A stretch of 64,000 nt of DNA from Thermincola carboxydiphila (GCA_016841325.1 JAENZJ010000003.1:62001-126000); one strand, 5' to 3'. Positions 43,732 to 52,681 are shown, counted from the stretch's first letter. Numbers and translations: made by a program. Notes: generated by a model from the letters alone, not told the origin.

Positions 43732-45162
43732 TTGCCAAAGATATTTACCGTAAACCTTAGCTGTTCGCCTTCCCTGCCTGAAGGCAGCATTACCGTTTCT
43801 GATAATCTCTTCCGTTACATCAGGTGTACTTTTAATGAAGAAATTATTCTCAGAACGGGCCAACAGTCCCTGGTTGTCAGGTTCAGGGGAACCCACCGGG
43901 ATGATTTGCCATCTCTGCAGATTGACCCCCGGACCTGCCGGGAAATCCTGCTTCCTGTCCCGTTAAAACTGGACCTCCTGTTAGACCCTTCCTCCGGCAT
44001 ATGGCGCCTGGGACCGGTAATCGGCATTTTGGCCCACCGCTATGACAAAATATTGAAACCCTTTGGAGAACAAACATCTTTTTTTCGCAAACTGATTAAT
44101 TGTGCCAACAATATTAATGCTGTCTGTTTCGCCTTTTCTCCCGGTGATATTGACTGGGAAAACGAGGTCATCCGCGGGTCTGTACCGGCTGATGATGAAG
44201 GCAGCCGGCAGTGGAATCAGGTAATGTTTCCTTTTCCCGATGTCATCTATGACCGGGGGTTATTTCCCCAGGGTGAAAAGCGCAGTATGGCAGCGGAAGT
44301 CAGGAAATATTTCAGAAAACATCCTCGGGCAAAGCTTTTTAACCCGGCCTTCTTTGGAAAATGGAAAACTCACAAATTTTTTTCGGGCCATGAGGAAATT
44401 TGCCGGCACCTGCCGGAAACCATGCTTTACACAACAGCGGCAGATGCCGCTGAACTCACAGCCAGGCATGGTGTGGTTTACCTGAAACCCAGCGGTGGCA
44501 GTTCCGGAAAGGGTATCATTGTACTCAGCACAAAAGCCCCGGGCTATACCGCTTTTTACCGGAAATTTCGCAAACTTAACAAAGTCAGTTTGGCAGATTT
44601 CTCCCAATTAAACACCACTCTGGATACCCTGATTAACGGCCGCAGGTATGTGGTCCAACAGGGGATCAGGTTAGCCAGTATAAACGGGAATTCCTTTGAT
44701 ATCAGGGTCCTGATGCAAAAAAACCGGCATGGAGTGTGGCTGCGTACCGGGATCGCTGCCAGGGTTGCAGCGGCGGGGAGCTTCATCAGCAACATTCATG
44801 CCGGGGGGCATGCTGAAAAGATTACCAATGTCCTGCAGGCCGTTTTCCCCGACCCGGGACAGGCGAAAAGAATCCTGAATGATATCAGGAGACTGAGTTC
44901 CCTTATTGCAGCCTACATTTCAAAAGAAGGAAATCCCCTGTTTGGTGAAATTGCTGTGGACCTCGCAGTTGATGAATCAGGTAAGGTTTGGGTTATTGAA
45001 TGCAATGCCATCCCGGGCAGAAGTGTTTTCAGGCGAATCGGTGCCCATAACATTGTTGCCCGGGCTGTCAGCCGGCCGATGGAATACGCGTATTATCTTT
45101 CCGGATTTGCCTCTCAGTCAGACAAATACCAAGAGGAGGAACACAGCCAATGGCCTTCATAA
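43732..45162 (+). CDS. YheC/YheD-type ATP-grasp protein 1
   Basis: TTG start with AGAGGCGG upstream; 476 residues. Residues 1-100 form the family's N-terminal beta domain, followed by the GPVIGILAH segment, FSPGDIDWENEVIRG, PFPDVIYDRG and the ATP-grasp core: VVYLKPSGGSSGKGI (nucleotide loop), RRYVVQQGIRL, FDIRVLMQKN and GEIAVDLAVDESGKVWVIEC, NAIPGR with the metal-binding acidic residues. ATP-grasp enzymes join a carboxylate to an amine through an acyl phosphate. YheC/YheD of Bacillus are spore-coat associated. First of four in tandem. Confidence 0.9.
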   Translation: MPKIFTVNLSCSPSLPEGSITVSDNLFRYIRCTFNEEIILRTGQQSLVVRFRGTHRDDLPSLQIDPRTCREILLPVPLKLDLLLDPSSGIWRLGPVIGILAHRYDKILKPFGEQTSFFRKLINCANNINAVCFAFSPGDIDWENEVIRGSVPADDEGSRQWNQVMFPFPDVIYDRGLFPQGEKRSMAAEVRKYFRKHPRAKLFNPAFFGKWKTHKFFSGHEEICRHLPETMLYTTAADAAELTARHGVVYLKPSGGSSGKGIIVLSTKAPGYTAFYRKFRKLNKVSLADFSQLNTTLDTLINGRRYVVQQGIRLASINGNSFDIRVLMQKNRHGVWLRTGIAARVAAAGSFISNIHAGGHAEKITNVLQAVFPDPGQAKRILNDIRRLSSLIAAYISKEGNPLFGEIAVDLAVDESGKVWVIECNAIPGRSVFRRIGAHNIVARAVSRPMEYAYYLSGFASQSDKYQEEEHSQWPS

Positions 45163-46529
45163 ACTTAGATACCACAAATGAAACCTCTCAGACTATATGT
45201 CTGGACCCCGATGACCTGGAGTCACTTGGTTTGCAGCCCAGGGACACCATAACTGTAAGAGCAGGGTCACTGGCAGCAGAAGTGATGGTCAAAGTTATCC
45301 CCGGAGAAAATCAAATTTCCGCCGGGATTCTGAAAACCCTGGAGCTTCCTGTAGTCAACGGTTTACGGCTCATCAGTGAAGGGCCTGCCCAGGTCAGGGT
45401 CGGCCCATTGATTGGGATTCTTACCAGCCAGGGCAAAAGATACCGGACCCCGCCCTATTCATCACAAGGCAAACTGCTACAGCGGTTTCTTACTTATGCC
45501 CTGGAAACAGGCAGCCTGGCTTTTGTTTTTAATCCCCGTGGGGTCGACAGGGATAACGGGAAAATCACCGGACTCTATCTCCATCAGGAACAGGATGGAA
45601 CAGTGACCTGGAAGGTGCATACCTTCCCCCTGCCTGACATAGTTTATGACCGGATCCTGTTCCGCAGTTATGAGAGAAAGAAGCTGACAAAACAAATAAC
45701 ATCATACCTGGTACATCAGGAGGACATAGTTTGTTTTAACCCCAAATTCCTTAATAAATGGGAAACCCACCTGGTCCTGTCGCAAAACCGTTTTTTACGG
45801 GACCACCTGCCGGAAACCTTAAAATTTCAAAGTTCGGAATCGCTGAGGGATTTCGTTAATATATATAAAACAGTGTATCTCAAACCTGTGCACGGCAGCC
45901 TTGGAAAAGGTATTATGAAAATATCGCTCCTGCCGGAAGGTTACAGCTATCAATACCGGAACAGGAAAAACAATATCAAGGGCATCTGGACAGATGTGCA
46001 CAGGATGGACACTGAAATTACTGATTTTGTCAATAAGAAGCCGTATGTGGTGCAACAGGGCCTGGAATTACTCAGCTATAACGGCCGGGTATTTGATATC
46101 AGGGTCCTAATGCAAAAAAACGGTTCAGGTAAATGGGTCAACACAGCCATGGTGGCCCGGGTGGCTTCAGAGGGAAATATTTTCCCAAATGTTGCCGCCG
46201 GAGGTGAAGCCAGGAATGTGGAAACACTCTGGCATGATATAACCTCACAGGACTGGATTGGCAGTGAAACATATTTATCCACACTCTCAGTAAGCCTGAC
46301 AGCGGCAGAAATCCTGGAAAACACCCTGGGTACCTTTGCCGAAATAGGTCTAGACATAGGCATAGATACCAATGGCAAAGTATGGATTATCGAAATCAAC
46401 TCCAAGCCTTCATATAAAGTCTTTCCCAAAGACCAGCCCTACCTGAAGCATAATGCAATAAAACTCCCCATGGATTTTGCAGCATATATGGCAGGGTTCA
46501 CCCCCGGGGAGGAGAGGGGTTCCAAGTGA
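45150..46529 (+). CDS. YheC/YheD-type ATP-grasp protein 2
   Basis: ATG with AGGAGG ten bases upstream, overlapping gene 1 by 13 bp. 459 residues, the best-conserved member: VGPLIGILTSQGK, FNPRGVDRD, PLPDIVYDRI, TVYLKPVHGSLGKGI, KPYVVQQGLELLSYNGRVFD, IRVLMQKNGSGKW and GLDIGIDTNGKVWIIEINSK, PSYKVF. Complete N-terminal domain (LDPDDLESLGLQPRDTITVR). Amide-bond-forming ligase by family; acceptor unknown. Confidence 0.92.
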   Translation: MAFINLDTTNETSQTICLDPDDLESLGLQPRDTITVRAGSLAAEVMVKVIPGENQISAGILKTLELPVVNGLRLISEGPAQVRVGPLIGILTSQGKRYRTPPYSSQGKLLQRFLTYALETGSLAFVFNPRGVDRDNGKITGLYLHQEQDGTVTWKVHTFPLPDIVYDRILFRSYERKKLTKQITSYLVHQEDIVCFNPKFLNKWETHLVLSQNRFLRDHLPETLKFQSSESLRDFVNIYKTVYLKPVHGSLGKGIMKISLLPEGYSYQYRNRKNNIKGIWTDVHRMDTEITDFVNKKPYVVQQGLELLSYNGRVFDIRVLMQKNGSGKWVNTAMVARVASEGNIFPNVAAGGEARNVETLWHDITSQDWIGSETYLSTLSVSLTAAEILENTLGTFAEIGLDIGIDTNGKVWIIEINSKPSYKVFPKDQPYLKHNAIKLPMDFAAYMAGFTPGEERGSK

Positions 46530-47155
46530 ACGCCCCGGCCGGCAAAGCAGTTTTCCGGCTGATAAAAGCCAGGTGGGGAGGGCTTATGGGGGACCAGGGC
46601 AATTATCTTTATCTTTCACCCCAGAGCCTAAAACAACTGGGGATTCAACCCAACAGTGAAATTTCTTTTAAGGCAGGGGCATCCTGGAATAAGGCAGTCA
46701 TTGATACAGTCCGCTGCTCCACAGATTACACTGAACCCATTGTCTTTGTATCCCCTGCCCTGGGCCGCAGCTGCCAGATTCCCCCGGGCACCGCCATTAC
46801 CCTGAAATTTTACCCTGCCACGGGTTTATTATGTGCCGGCCCCCTGATTGGGCTTTTTACAATACGCAACAGTATTCCCGATACAGAATTCGGAAGCTGT
46901 GAACAGGTTTTAGCCGCCCTGTCAGAATCAGCAGAAAAAATATCAGGCCTCATTTTCGTTTTCTGTCCTGAAGACATTGACTGGAGAAACTCTTTGGTAA
47001 CCGGATATATACCGCATTACGAACCTGTAACCGGGAGGCGGACCTGGCAGCCCCTTATCCTGCCCCTGCCGGACACAGTTTATGACCGCATTCCTACCAG
47101 GTCAGCCGAATCCAGGCCCGAGGTTCAGGAAGCAAAATCATGGCTGATGCTGTAA
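46526..47155 (+). CDS. YheC/YheD-type ATP-grasp protein 3, N-terminal part (interrupted)
   Basis: GTG at 46526 shares GTGA with the stop of gene 2. It covers the N-terminal beta domain (LSPQSLKQLGIQPNSEISFK), AGPLIGLFTI, FCPEDIDWRNSLVTGYIP and LPLPDTVYDRIPTRSAES, then ends at TAA 47153-47155 within what should be the linker before the FNPRF motif. The C-terminal half continues in the same frame at 47162, so a single nonsense codon splits the gene. Either a recent mutation, a sequencing error or a true two-chain enzyme. Confidence 0.75.
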   Translation: MNAPAGKAVFRLIKARWGGLMGDQGNYLYLSPQSLKQLGIQPNSEISFKAGASWNKAVIDTVRCSTDYTEPIVFVSPALGRSCQIPPGTAITLKFYPATGLLCAGPLIGLFTIRNSIPDTEFGSCEQVLAALSESAEKISGLIFVFCPEDIDWRNSLVTGYIPHYEPVTGRRTWQPLILPLPDTVYDRIPTRSAESRPEVQEAKSWLML

Positions 47156-47161
47156 TCAGGG

Positions 47162-47992
47162 GTGATGTATTTTAACCCCAGATTTCTTGATAAATGGGAA
47201 ACCCCTGCACTCCTGCAGAATATTCAGGAGGTAGCCGATTATCTGCCACCGACCAGACCCGTTTACAGCCCGGAAGACATCCTTCAGTTCCTGGAACAAT
47301 ACCGTTCAGTATTTTTAAAGCCATCTTCCGGCAGCCTGGGGCGGAGAATAATAAATATCCGGCAGGGCGGTCCGGACCAATACCAGTTTATGTACCGTAC
47401 CAGGGATAAACAGACCATTTCCGGCAAGGCAGCCGGTTTCACAGACCTGATGACTGCCCTTGGTCCCGTTATGGGTAACAAATCCTACATAGTCCAAAAA
47501 GACCTGCAGCTGGCCAAATACCAGGACTGCCCGTTTGATATCCGCGTACTGGCTCAAAAGGACAGGTTCGGAAACTGGCGCAGGACAAAAATTTACGTCC
47601 GCAAAGCAGCCCCGGAAAGTTTTCTCTCAAACCTCAGTGACGGAGGAAACCCTGAATCCATAAAAACTGTCCTTAAAGAGGTTTTTCATACGGACTTCCT
47701 GACAGGAGAAGGGATTGGCGAAGAAATCCGCCAGGCAGTAAAAAGGCTTCCGGCAGCCCTGGAAAAAGCCTCAGGTATGATTTGGGGTGAACTGGGACTT
47801 GACCTGGGCATAGACTGCAATGGGAAAATATGGCTGATAGAAATAAACGCCAAACCTTTCCGCACCCTGGTGTCCCAAAGCGGGTCTTATAAAGTTATTG
47901 AGAGGTCCCTGATGCGCCCGCTGGAGTATGCAAAATTACTGGCCGGGTTTTATGGTCATTCCCTAAACCCATTTCAGGCCAAAGGAGGGTAA
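47162..47992 (+). CDS. YheC/YheD-type ATP-grasp protein 3, C-terminal catalytic part
   Basis: Begins GTG-ATG six bases after the in-frame TAA; TCAGGGGTG before the ATG at 47165 could serve re-initiation. It holds the whole ATP-grasp core: MYFNPRFLDKWETPALL, VFLKPSSGSLGRRI, KSYIVQKDLQLAKY, FDIRVLAQKDRFGNW and GELGLDLGIDCNGKIWLIEI, NAKPFRT. All catalytic motifs are kept, which argues the break is recent or tolerated. Confidence 0.78.
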   Translation: MMYFNPRFLDKWETPALLQNIQEVADYLPPTRPVYSPEDILQFLEQYRSVFLKPSSGSLGRRIINIRQGGPDQYQFMYRTRDKQTISGKAAGFTDLMTALGPVMGNKSYIVQKDLQLAKYQDCPFDIRVLAQKDRFGNWRRTKIYVRKAAPESFLSNLSDGGNPESIKTVLKEVFHTDFLTGEGIGEEIRQAVKRLPAALEKASGMIWGELGLDLGIDCNGKIWLIEINAKPFRTLVSQSGSYKVIERSLMRPLEYAKLLAGFYGHSLNPFQAKGG

Positions 47993-49107
47993 TGCCATTG
48001 GAAATCGGTCCGCTGCTCGGCATCCTTACTATTTCGCGGCCCGGCACAACCCCTTTCGTCGGAGGCCAAAACGATTCCTTTACGGAAATCCTTGCTGTTG
48101 CCGATGAGATGAAATGTATCGCCTTTGTTTTCAATCCACTTGAAATTGACTGGTCCAAAAAGGCCGTATGGGGTTACCGGTATAACTTCAAACTGAATCC
48201 GGGAGAATGGGAGCGGCAAATCTGCCCTCTGCCCAACATAATTTATAACCGGATTCCTAATAGGACACTGGAAAACAGAGATGACATAATCCCTGTACTC
48301 GACAAACTAAGGCGCCAGTACGGCCCCAGGTTTTTCAATCCGTTTTTTCTGGATAAATGGCTGACCCACAAAGTTTTGTTTCAGAACGGTAAAACCAGGG
48401 ATTTTCTTCCGGAGACCCATCAGCTTAAAGACCCGGCAGTACTGTCTGACATGCTGTCCCGGTATCGTTCGGTTTACCTTAAACCCAAAGCCAGCAGTCT
48501 CGGGAATGATATTTTAAAAATCAGCATAACCGACAATAATGAATACTTCTTTATTCATCAGGCCCTTGGCCAGGAGACGCGGGAAGGCATTATCCGTGAC
48601 TGCCGGGACATTTTAAAGGAATTGCCGGAGACCGGAGAAGAACCGGGTTACCTCATACAGCAGGCAATACCCCTGGCCCGTTTCAGAAACAGGCCGTTTG
48701 ACCTGCGGCTTCTGGTGCAGAAGGACCGTAAGGGAACCTGGCGGAAAACAGGTACTGCAGCACGCATCGCCGGGGAGGGGAGCATTACCACCCATGTTTT
48801 CTACGGGGGCACCAGGTTTAATGCCGACACAGTCATCAGGGAGGCCGCCCGAAATCACGGTTTTTCTTATAAAAAAGTAACCAAACAGCTCAGGAGGATT
48901 GCCTTCCTGTTCCCCAGGGTTATTGAAAATGCTTACAGGCAATCCTTCGGTGAACTGGAAATGGATATCGGTATCGACGAAAAGGGTAAGGTCTGGTTTT
49001 TTGAGGCCAATTCAAAACCCTTCCGATTTGATGAGAAACTGCTGCGGGCAAAATCGCTGGTCCGCCTGATCCATTATGTCCGTTATCTTGACCAGTTACA
49101 GAGCTAG
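47992..49107 (+). CDS. YheC/YheD-type ATP-grasp protein 4 (short form)
   Basis: ATG at 47992 shares one base with the stop before it and has AAGGAGG upstream. 371 residues: it lacks the 100-residue N-terminal beta domain of its neighbours and starts directly at EIGPLLGILTISRPG. The rest is complete: FNPLEIDWSKKAVWGYR, PLPNIIYNRIPNR, RFFNPFFLDKWLTHKVL, VYLKPKASSLGNDI, YLIQQAIPLARFRNRPFD, LRLLVQKDRKGTW and GELEMDIGIDEKGKVWFFEA, NSKPFR. In YheC/YheD of Bacillus two proteins differ in the same way, so it may pair with a long form. Confidence 0.9.
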   Translation: MPLEIGPLLGILTISRPGTTPFVGGQNDSFTEILAVADEMKCIAFVFNPLEIDWSKKAVWGYRYNFKLNPGEWERQICPLPNIIYNRIPNRTLENRDDIIPVLDKLRRQYGPRFFNPFFLDKWLTHKVLFQNGKTRDFLPETHQLKDPAVLSDMLSRYRSVYLKPKASSLGNDILKISITDNNEYFFIHQALGQETREGIIRDCRDILKELPETGEEPGYLIQQAIPLARFRNRPFDLRLLVQKDRKGTWRKTGTAARIAGEGSITTHVFYGGTRFNADTVIREAARNHGFSYKKVTKQLRRIAFLFPRVIENAYRQSFGELEMDIGIDEKGKVWFFEANSKPFRFDEKLLRAKSLVRLIHYVRYLDQLQS

Positions 49108-49151
49108 GTCTGAAATTATACACTGCCAGCATTCCCAAAGGAGGTGATCCG

Positions 49152-50690
49152 ATGAGGCTGGCCTTTCTTTACGACAGGCACCTGACACAGCCTGAACTGC
49201 TGGATGCATTCAGTGACTGCATCCTGACAACAGGGCCGGTTAAGGGCTGTAGCGTCCTTCTCCGGTGGGGAAACCCCGAAGGACCGGATAACATCTGCCA
49301 GGTAGTACTCAACAGAAAACAGCCTTTAAGAAACTCACTGGATAAGGAAAAAGTCTTCGAAATACTCAGGCTCAACAGAATCAGGCGTCCCCGCTTTATT
49401 ACACCCGGGCCCGGCTCACCTTATCCCCTGGTGGGTAAATGGAATAACCAGACTTCGGGAGGCGTTAGGGAAGCACTTATCCAGTCCTTTGACAAGGCCC
49501 TGACATCAGGGGCCGATTTCTTTGTGGAGTATGTAAATACAATAAAGAAATACAATATATATTTTTTTAATCTAAACAGCTTCTGGGTGACTAAAAAAGT
49601 TGCCGTAAAAACCAACACTCCGCATAACCGGGTAACACCCTCATGGGTGTATGAACAAATTCCCCCTGACCTGGACCGGGATACGGTAAAAGCCTGCCTG
49701 CTGGCCCAGCGGGCAATCTACATTTTGGGCCTGGATTTTGGCATGGTTCATGCCGCCATTGATATCAGGGGCCGCCCTGTTATTCTGGATATAGACCCGG
49801 CCCCTGTTCTGCCCTCAAAATCCATAAACCTGTTCTCCGAGAAGGTAAAAAAATTTACAGCTGACATCGAAAAACCTGATACAAGGCCTGACAGCCTCTT
49901 GGAAAACACTGTCCTCCTGGGCGCTGACCCTGAGTTTATGTTAAAAGACCCGGAAACAGGTACTGTTGTTTATCCATCAGATTATCTGCAAAAGGACGGC
50001 CCTCTGGGATATGATGAAAGAAGTGAAAACAGGGAAGGCAGGCTCTTTCCCCTTGCTGAAGTCAGGCCCTCTCCGGACTATTGCCCTCTCAGGCTCACCA
50101 AAAAAATCAGGGATATTTTAAGACAGGCTGCATTCATGATTCCTCCGGATATCCAATGGCTTGCCGGCAGCCTGCCCTTTGACAGCTACCAGATAGGAGG
50201 CCATATACACTTCAGCAACATTAAGGTGAACTGCCGCCTGTTAAGGGCTCTCGATAATTACCTGGCCATACCCATGATGCTGATTGAGGACCCCGAAAAG
50301 TCCTCCAGACGCCGCCGTCAGTACGGGTGGCTGGGAAGCATCCGTCCCAAACCCCATGGCGGCTTTGAATACCGGACACCGGGAAGCTGGCTGGTCTCGC
50401 CGGAAATAGCACGAGGCTGCCTGTGCCTGGCAAAGATTGTGGCCACAGAGTTCCGGTCACTTACCAGGGATTATTTTACTGACATAGAGCTGCAAAAGGC
50501 ATTTTACCAAAGTAAAAAGTATTACTTTTATGACATTTTCAATGAAATCTGGGAGGACCTCCGGAAAACAAGACTTTTTAGCAGATACTCAGCATACCTT
50601 AACCCTGTTGTAAACCTCATCAAAACCGGCAGCCACTGGGACGAGACGTCTGATATACGTAAATCCTGGGGGCTGCTGCCGGTGCCTTAA
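49152..50690 (+). CDS. ATP-grasp-like / COOH-NH2 ligase (amidoligase) fusion
   Basis: ATG with AAAGGAGGTGA upstream; 512 residues. Residues 1-250 look like a reduced ATP-grasp domain (PLVGKWNNQTSGGVREAL, LGLDFGMVHAAIDIRGRP, VILDIDPAP). Residues 255-480 match the glutamine-synthetase-like COOH-NH2 ligase type 2: LLGADPEFML, PLAEVRPSP, IGGHIHFS, RRRRQYGWLGSIRPK, GGFEYRTPGSWL; His, Glu and Arg residues for metal and substrate are present. Such amidoligases join an amine to a carboxylate with ATP, and comparative genomics has linked them to peptide tagging. Last enzyme of the array, 44 bp after gene 4. Confidence 0.87.
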   Translation: MRLAFLYDRHLTQPELLDAFSDCILTTGPVKGCSVLLRWGNPEGPDNICQVVLNRKQPLRNSLDKEKVFEILRLNRIRRPRFITPGPGSPYPLVGKWNNQTSGGVREALIQSFDKALTSGADFFVEYVNTIKKYNIYFFNLNSFWVTKKVAVKTNTPHNRVTPSWVYEQIPPDLDRDTVKACLLAQRAIYILGLDFGMVHAAIDIRGRPVILDIDPAPVLPSKSINLFSEKVKKFTADIEKPDTRPDSLLENTVLLGADPEFMLKDPETGTVVYPSDYLQKDGPLGYDERSENREGRLFPLAEVRPSPDYCPLRLTKKIRDILRQAAFMIPPDIQWLAGSLPFDSYQIGGHIHFSNIKVNCRLLRALDNYLAIPMMLIEDPEKSSRRRRQYGWLGSIRPKPHGGFEYRTPGSWLVSPEIARGCLCLAKIVATEFRSLTRDYFTDIELQKAFYQSKKYYFYDIFNEIWEDLRKTRLFSRYSAYLNPVVNLIKTGSHWDETSDIRKSWGLLPVP

Positions 50691-50781
50691 CGTAAATATT
50701 CCTTCATGTAACCTCCTGAGGAAATTTCTCATATAATGTATTGATTCGGAGCCTTACAGAAACAGAAAGGAGGTTAAGTTG

Positions 50782-51150
50782 ATGGGCAGACATCGTTGTA
50801 CCCCGCAGGTTAATTATAATTACAACTTTATGATCCCTTACACCGGATATGCCGGCGACCCTGGTGCAATGTACGGGGCTTATCCCGGGACTCATGTGCC
50901 CGGCGCAGTTGCAGGAGCCTATGGTGAATACCCCGGAATGTATCCCGGAGGCTATCCGGAAATGTACCCCGGAGGCTATCCGGGAATGTACCCCGGCTAC
51001 TATCCAGACTTATATCCCGGAATGTATGCCGGCTACTATCCCGGGTATTATGGAGGCGATTACAACTGCGGTCACAGGCGCCGCAGGAACTTCCCATGGT
51101 GGTTGCTGCTGCTGCCGTTCGTATTCCCCTTCTTTGGCCCCTTCTTTTAG
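50782..51150 (+). CDS. Gly/Tyr/Pro-rich coat-like protein with hydrophobic tail
   Basis: ATG at 50782 lies eight bases after AGGAGG (a TTG at 50779 also possible). About 122 residues. The middle repeats MYPGGYPEMYPGGYPGMYPG and YYPDLYPGMYAGYYPGYYGG, like many spore coat and cross-linked structural proteins. A basic CGHRRRRN follows, then WWLLLLPFVFPFFGPFF, a hydrophobic end. Low-complexity, no enzyme fold. It follows the ligase array with its own terminator. It may be a coat protein and, by position, a substrate of the ligases (inference). Confidence 0.8.
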   Translation: MGRHRCTPQVNYNYNFMIPYTGYAGDPGAMYGAYPGTHVPGAVAGAYGEYPGMYPGGYPEMYPGGYPGMYPGYYPDLYPGMYAGYYPGYYGGDYNCGHRRRRNFPWWLLLLPFVFPFFGPFF

Positions 51151-51159
51151 AAAGTAAAA

Positions 51160-51205
51160 AGGTGTGTCCCATGATTAGTTGTAAACTGGGGCACACTTTC
51201 TTTTT
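51160..51205 (+). terminator. Terminator of the coat-like locus
   Basis: The stem GTGTGTCCCA/TGGGGCACAC with a 15-base loop is followed by TTTCTTTTT on the plus strand, ten bases after the Gly/Tyr/Pro-rich gene. Confidence 0.8.
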
Positions 51206-51213
51206 GGCCACTT

Positions 51214-51270
51214 AAAAAGGAAGGGCAGATATTTTCAGACCTGTATTTCCGGAAAACATCCACCCTTCCC
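51214..51270 (-). terminator. Terminator after murF
   Basis: GGAAGGG pairs with CCCTTCC across a long loop and is followed by five T residues on the minus strand. Confidence 0.6.
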
Positions 51271-51286
51271 TATTGTTCGGGAAAAA

Positions 51287-52681
51287 CTAATTTGTCTCAC
51301 TCTGTTTCCTGAGTTCTTTTACCACCCTTTCCATATAGGACCCCCGGGAACCCTTCACCAAAATCACACTGTTTTCGGGAATATTATTTCTGAGAAAATC
51401 TGCTGCCTGTTTTTTTAACAGGAATGACCATATCTTCATTTGGTCAGAGCTTAAGGCTGCTCCCTCGGCAATCTGTTTCGCCAGCCTGCCTACCGTAACC
51501 AGCCAGTCGATATTTAATTCCCCTGCCCGCCGGCCAACTTTGCGGTGGTTTTCCACAGCATATTGTCCCTGTTCCAGCATGTTGCCAAGTACGGCAATTC
51601 CTGTTTTGCCGCGGGACAGGGCTGACAAGACCTCCAGTCCTGCCATCATTGAACCGGGATTGGCATTATAAGTGTCATTTATCAGGATACTGTTCCTGAT
51701 ACCTTTGGTGATCTGCAGCCTCATGGCAGGTTTCCTGTACCCGGCAAGACCTCTTCTGATAGTATCTGCATCGAAATCAAAAATGCAGGCGGCTGCTATT
51801 GCCGCCAGGGCATTGCTTACATTGTGTTCACCAAAAGTCGGAATAAAGAAACTGTGTTCCTTGCCGTCTATTACTGCCGTAAAGGATGTTCCTTTTTTAT
51901 CAAAAGTTATATTACCTGCATTGAAGTCGGCCTTATTTTTCAGACCATAATAAAGCACCTTGCCTTTAAAACCCGAATGGTCTATTTTCTTTGTATTGGG
52001 GTCATCTGCATTCAGCAACAGAAATCCGTCATCAGGTATTCCTTCGATTATCCCCGCTTTCTCACTGATAACGTTCTCAAAACTACCCAGGTGTTCAACA
52101 TGCCCTTCTCCTATATGGGTAATAATTCCTACCCGGGGCTGTATAATCCGGGACTGTTTGCTGATATGTCCGGGCCTGTTCATCCCAATTTCAAAAACAG
52201 CAGCCTCATAACCATAGTTTAGCCGCATGATGTGTGGTGGTACGTAATGGGGCAGGTTCATATTGCCTACCGTTTTCAGGGTCTTCCACCTGTTCCGGAA
52301 GATTGATGCAATCATTTCCTTGGTTGTGGTCTTTCCCGATGTACCGGTCACCCCGACCACAGGGATATCGTGCAGGTCCCGATAATACTTAACGGCTTTC
52401 CAAAAAGCCTCCCCTACCTTGGGTACGGATATAACCGGAATATCAGGATCAAAGGGCAAAGCCTTTTTGTATTTGGAAACCACAATGCCTGCCGCCCCTT
52501 TGTCAATGGCTTCAAGTATATTATCATTTCCCGGCCTTCCACCCACAACATCAAAATACACTAAGCCCGGTTTTACAGAAGCGCACCTGGACATAATCCC
52601 TTTCACAGGCTTGTTGCCATCTCCCCTGACAAGGCTGCCTTCCACTATTTCACATAACCTGGCAGCGGGTATAGTTCGCAA
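51287..52681 (-). CDS. murF: Mur ligase, MurF type
   Basis: TTG at 52681 with GAAGGGGTGA upstream. About 464 residues with the three Mur ligase domains: an N-terminal domain (VKGIMSRCASVKPGLVYFDV), the ATP loop GVTGTSGKTTTKEM, NLPHYVPPHI, GEGHVEHLGSFENV and the MurF-typical ILINDTYNANPGSMMAGLEV. MurF adds D-Ala-D-Ala to UDP-MurNAc-tripeptide. It stands alone, outside a division/wall cluster, beside a spore-coat locus full of other amide-forming ligases, so it may be a second copy for the spore cortex. Whether another murF exists cannot be seen. Confidence 0.88.
   Translation of the reverse strand: MRTIPAARLCEIVEGSLVRGDGNKPVKGIMSRCASVKPGLVYFDVVGGRPGNDNILEAIDKGAAGIVVSKYKKALPFDPDIPVISVPKVGEAFWKAVKYYRDLHDIPVVGVTGTSGKTTTKEMIASIFRNRWKTLKTVGNMNLPHYVPPHIMRLNYGYEAAVFEIGMNRPGHISKQSRIIQPRVGIITHIGEGHVEHLGSFENVISEKAGIIEGIPDDGFLLLNADDPNTKKIDHSGFKGKVLYYGLKNKADFNAGNITFDKKGTSFTAVIDGKEHSFFIPTFGEHNVSNALAAIAAACIFDFDADTIRRGLAGYRKPAMRLQITKGIRNSILINDTYNANPGSMMAGLEVLSALSRGKTGIAVLGNMLEQGQYAVENHRKVGRRAGELNIDWLVTVGRLAKQIAEGAALSSDQMKIWSFLLKKQAADFLRNNIPENSVILVKGSRGSYMERVVKELRKQSETN

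Noticed and set aside
47153-47155. Stop in the ATP-grasp gene as a recoded selenocysteine codon, given tRNA-Sec in the window
   Set aside because: The codon is TAA, not TGA, and no hairpin of SECIS type follows at the right distance.
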